Assembly (NCBI RefSeq): GCF_000168975.1
Contig: NZ_AAUW01000025.1
Coordinates: forward strand, 1 to 64,000
DNA: 64,000 nt
Source: Roseibium aggregatum IAM 12614
Lineage (GTDB): Bacteria > Pseudomonadota > Alphaproteobacteria > Rhizobiales > Stappiaceae
Reading direction: 5' to 3'
Shown piece by piece: positions 61,995-64,000 of the stretch. Numbering within the stretch: the stretch's first letter is position 1; each line of letters opens with the position of its first letter. The notes below the pieces were generated by a model, which saw nothing but the letters and a program-made list of their open reading frames with translations, ran no database searches and was not told the DNA's origin. The position numbers and the translations under genes are program-made.

Positions 61995-63505
61995 ACGGCC
62001 TCCGCCATGGGTTCGTCGGCAATGGCCGCGACAATGTTGGAGGTGGTGATGTCGTCACCGGTGAGTTCGCTAACCTGGCGCCGGTCGCGCAGCACGATCA
62101 CCCGGGTAGAATAGGCCACGAGTTCTTCAAGTTCGGACGAGGCTACAAGAAGGGCCATGCCGTCCTCGCGGAGTTTTTCGATGAGCGCGATGATTTCCGC
62201 GTGGGCGCCCACGTCGATGCCGCGTGTCGGTTCGTCCAGGATCAGGAAGGCCGGATTGGTCGCCAGCCATCTGGCAAGCAGCGCCTTCTGCTGATTGCCG
62301 CCTGAGAGCAGGCGGATCGGCATGTCCAGGCTGGCAAGGCGAATGTCGAGAGCCTTTACATAGGCTTCCGCCAGTTCGTTGACCTTGGCCTTGGGCAGGG
62401 GACGGAACCAGCCCTGGCGGGCCTGCAGGGCCAGAATGATGTTCTCCCGCACCGAAAGGTCGCCGACGATACCGTCGCTCTTGCGGTCCTCCGGGCAGAG
62501 GGCAAACCGGTGCGTGACAGCCTCGCGCGGGTTCCTGATGCTGATCTTCTTGCCTTCCAGACGCGCGTCACCCTGGTCGGCCTGAACGGCGCCGAAGATG
62601 ATTTCGGCGGTTTCCGTGCGCCCGGACCCCAATAGTCCGGCAAGACCGACGACTTCGCCCTTGCGCACGGTCAGATCAAACGGCGTGATCATGCCGCGTT
62701 TGCCGAAATTGGTGAGTTCTATCAATGTGTCGCCGATTGCCGGCGGAGCGCGGTCGTGGATGCGGTCTTCCAGTTGCCGGCCAAGCATCAGCGTCACGAT
62801 TTCGGTCTGGCTCGCGTCCGCAAGGCGCCGTGTGCCAACGACGCGGCCGTTTCGGAGCACGGTCGCCCGGTCGGATATCTCGAAGACCTGATCCAGAAAG
62901 TGGGTGATGAAGACGATGGCAAGGCCGCGTGCCTTCAGCTTTTCGATCACGGAGAAAATTAGGTCGACCTCGTCCCGGTCAAGGCTGGCGGTCGGTTCGT
63001 CCAGGATCAGGACCTTGCCGGAAAGCTCGACGGCACGCGCAATCGCGACCACCTGCTGCACGGCAACGGAATAGGCCGACAGCGGTTCGGCCGGATTGAC
63101 GGAAAGGCCGAATTCGGCAAGCAGATCCCGCGCCATGGTCATCATCTTGCGCTGGGAAATGAAGCCGTGCCACATCGGCTGGCGGCCGAGAAAGAGGTTC
63201 TCCGCAACAGTCAGGTTCGGCAGCAGGTTCACTTCCTGGTAAACGGTGCCGATCCCCAGTTTCTGGCTGTCCTGGGTGCTGTTGGGCGAGATTTCCTGAT
63301 TGTTCAGGACGATGGTGCCGGCGTCGCGCCGGTAGGCTCCGGTCAGGCACTTGATGAGGGTGGATTTTCCGGCCCCGTTTTCGCCGAGCAGTGCATGCAC
63401 CTCACCCGGATAAAGGGTCAGGTCCACCGCATCCAGCGCTATGGCCCCCGGAAAGAATTTGGATATGCCCCGGCATTCGAGCACAGGGTCGGTTACGCTC
63501 GCCAT
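61991..63505 (-). CDS. ytfR: Sugar ABC transporter ATPase (YtfR-like)
   Basis: 504 residues, double ABC ATPase: Walker A GENGAGKSTL (about residues 38-47), Q-loop YQEVNLLPNLTVAENLFLG, Walker B VLILDEPTASLDRDEV; second half GLLGSGRTETAEIIFG, LSGGNQQKALLARWL and FLILDEPTRGIDVG. The first gene downstream of the binding protein, from which it is separated by a strong stem-loop. Confidence 0.92.
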   Translation of the reverse strand: MASVTDPVLECRGISKFFPGAIALDAVDLTLYPGEVHALLGENGAGKSTLIKCLTGAYRRDAGTIVLNNQEISPNSTQDSQKLGIGTVYQEVNLLPNLTVAENLFLGRQPMWHGFISQRKMMTMARDLLAEFGLSVNPAEPLSAYSVAVQQVVAIARAVELSGKVLILDEPTASLDRDEVDLIFSVIEKLKARGLAIVFITHFLDQVFEISDRATVLRNGRVVGTRRLADASQTEIVTLMLGRQLEDRIHDRAPPAIGDTLIELTNFGKRGMITPFDLTVRKGEVVGLAGLLGSGRTETAEIIFGAVQADQGDARLEGKKISIRNPREAVTHRFALCPEDRKSDGIVGDLSVRENIILALQARQGWFRPLPKAKVNELAEAYVKALDIRLASLDMPIRLLSGGNQQKALLARWLATNPAFLILDEPTRGIDVGAHAEIIALIEKLREDGMALLVASSELEELVAYSTRVIVLRDRRQVSELTGDDITTSNIVAAIADEPMAEAV

Positions 63506-63544
63506 GTATCGGCTTCCCCCGAAGTCAGTCTACCTGAACCTTGA

Positions 63545-63572
63545 GATGCCGGGCGGCGAGCCGCCCGGCATC
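63545..63572 (-). terminator. Stem-loop between ytfQ and ytfR
   Basis: GATGCCGGGCGGC-GA-GCCGCCCGGCATC, an almost uninterrupted 13-base inverted repeat (about 12 pairs with a 4-base loop) just after the ytfQ stop. No T-tract. As with chvE-gguA, it may keep binding-protein mRNA more abundant than the rest of the operon. Confidence 0.7.
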
Positions 63573-63582
63573 GGGATCATTC

Positions 63583-64000
63583 TTAGTATCCCAGGTCTTT
63601 CTTCATCTCGTAGATGGCCATGTTATCATCTTTGAGCGTGTAGAGTTTGGACTCGGTCTGGATCCACTTCGGCGGCATGGTGCCGTCGGCAAGATAGGCT
63701 TCAAGGGCGTCCAGCGCCGGGCCTGCCATGTTCGGGGTCAGTTCGATGGTGGCATTGGCTTCGCCGTTTGCCATCGCCAGGTGGATGTCCGGAACACTGT
63801 CGATCGAAACGATCTTGATGTCCTCACCCGGCTTCAGGCCGGCTTCCTTGATGGCCTGGATAGCGCCGACGGCCATGTCGTCGTTGTGGGCGTAAAGAGC
63901 GCAGATGTTCTCGCCGCCAACGGCTTTCAGGAAGCTTTCCATCACGACCTTGCCCTGGCTGCGGGTGAAGTCGCCGGTTTGGCTGCGGACGATGTTCAGG
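63583..64000 (-). CDS. ytfQ: Sugar-binding periplasmic protein (YtfQ-like), C-terminal part
   Basis: The last 138 codons; the start lies beyond the right edge. QTGDFTRSQGKVVMESFLKA, ICALYAHNDDMAVGAIQAIK, IVSIDSVPDIHLAMANGEAN and IELTPNMAGPALDALEAYLA are typical of type-I sugar-binding proteins, specifically the YtfQ branch (SQTGDFTR block). It delivers the sugar to YtfRT-YjfF. Confidence 0.9.
   Translation of the reverse strand, partial: LNIVRSQTGDFTRSQGKVVMESFLKAVGGENICALYAHNDDMAVGAIQAIKEAGLKPGEDIKIVSIDSVPDIHLAMANGEANATIELTPNMAGPALDALEAYLADGTMPPKWIQTESKLYTLKDDNMAIYEMKKDLGY

Noticed and set aside
60954..62058. Long minus-strand frame continuing upstream of yjfF (698 codons in total)
   Set aside because: It runs out of frame through ytfT and part of ytfR and has Arg/Pro/His-rich nonsense composition; yjfF starts at 60954.

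Overview
The window is a GC-rich alphaproteobacterial chromosome segment. The block murA / DUF2948 / hisD / UPF0262 / LMW phosphatase / infA / maf / yacG, the GbpR-ChvE-GguABC type sugar locus and the CCTCATCCTGAGGA palindromic repeat all point to the Hyphomicrobiales; a marine Roseibium/Labrenzia-like (Stappiaceae) genome is my best guess. That genus-level guess is inference from gene content, not a database result.

Region by region. (1) 1-2.8 kb is chromosomal background: the start of a Tll0287/DUF3365-type membrane signalling protein, a GcvR-like ACT protein, a DUF1905 protein and an Hsp70-family chaperone. (2) 3.3-33.9 kb is a surface-polysaccharide locus. It has an ABC exporter of the KpsM/KpsT/KpsE type and a single-module KpsC-like transferase. 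It also has several large glycosyltransferases (a 931-aa GT2-DUF115 fusion, a 674-aa GT61 protein, a 795-aa GT-B-like protein, an 844-aa GT2/GT-B fusion and three stand-alone GT2s). Nucleotide-sugar genes complete it: two SDRs, a cupin, a nucleotide-sugar dehydrogenase, a C-methyltransferase, a second methyltransferase, a CMP-sugar synthetase and a 2-hydroxyacid dehydrogenase. Its lower GC, mixed orientation and many insertion sequences mark it as accessory DNA. (3) 7.3-10.3 kb is a three-level nest: a MITE-like inverted-repeat element, invaded by an IS3-family element, invaded by an IS1111-group (IS110-family) element. The last is the kind that carries a bridge/seekRNA, and its insertion point can be reconstructed to the base. 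(4) 34-38.2 kb holds broken IS3 and IS481 pieces and a tyrosine integrase beside a tRNA-Thr(GGT) gene, a likely island boundary. (5) 38.2-46 kb is the conserved core block murA to yacG. (6) 46.3-48.2 kb is a secreted 5'-nucleotidase with a strong upstream Pho-box match, followed by a good terminator and tRNA-Phe. (7) 48.6-59.1 kb is a LysR regulator diverging from a chvE-gguA-gguB transporter, gguC/araD1, an IlvD/Edd dehydratase, a Gfo/Idh dehydrogenase and a semialdehyde dehydrogenase. Together they read as uptake and non-phosphorylative oxidation of L-arabinose (or a related sugar) to 2-oxoglutarate. (8) 59.2-64 kb is a second sugar ABC system on the minus strand (ytfQ-ytfR-ytfT-yjfF order), ending in a GntR/FadR regulator that overlaps yjfF.

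How they work together: the left half builds and exports a complex, probably capsule-like polysaccharide. The right half is scavenging metabolism: phosphate release from nucleotides under phosphate limitation, plus two sugar uptake systems, one with its own catabolic genes. No toxin, phage structural, CRISPR or recognised defence genes were seen.
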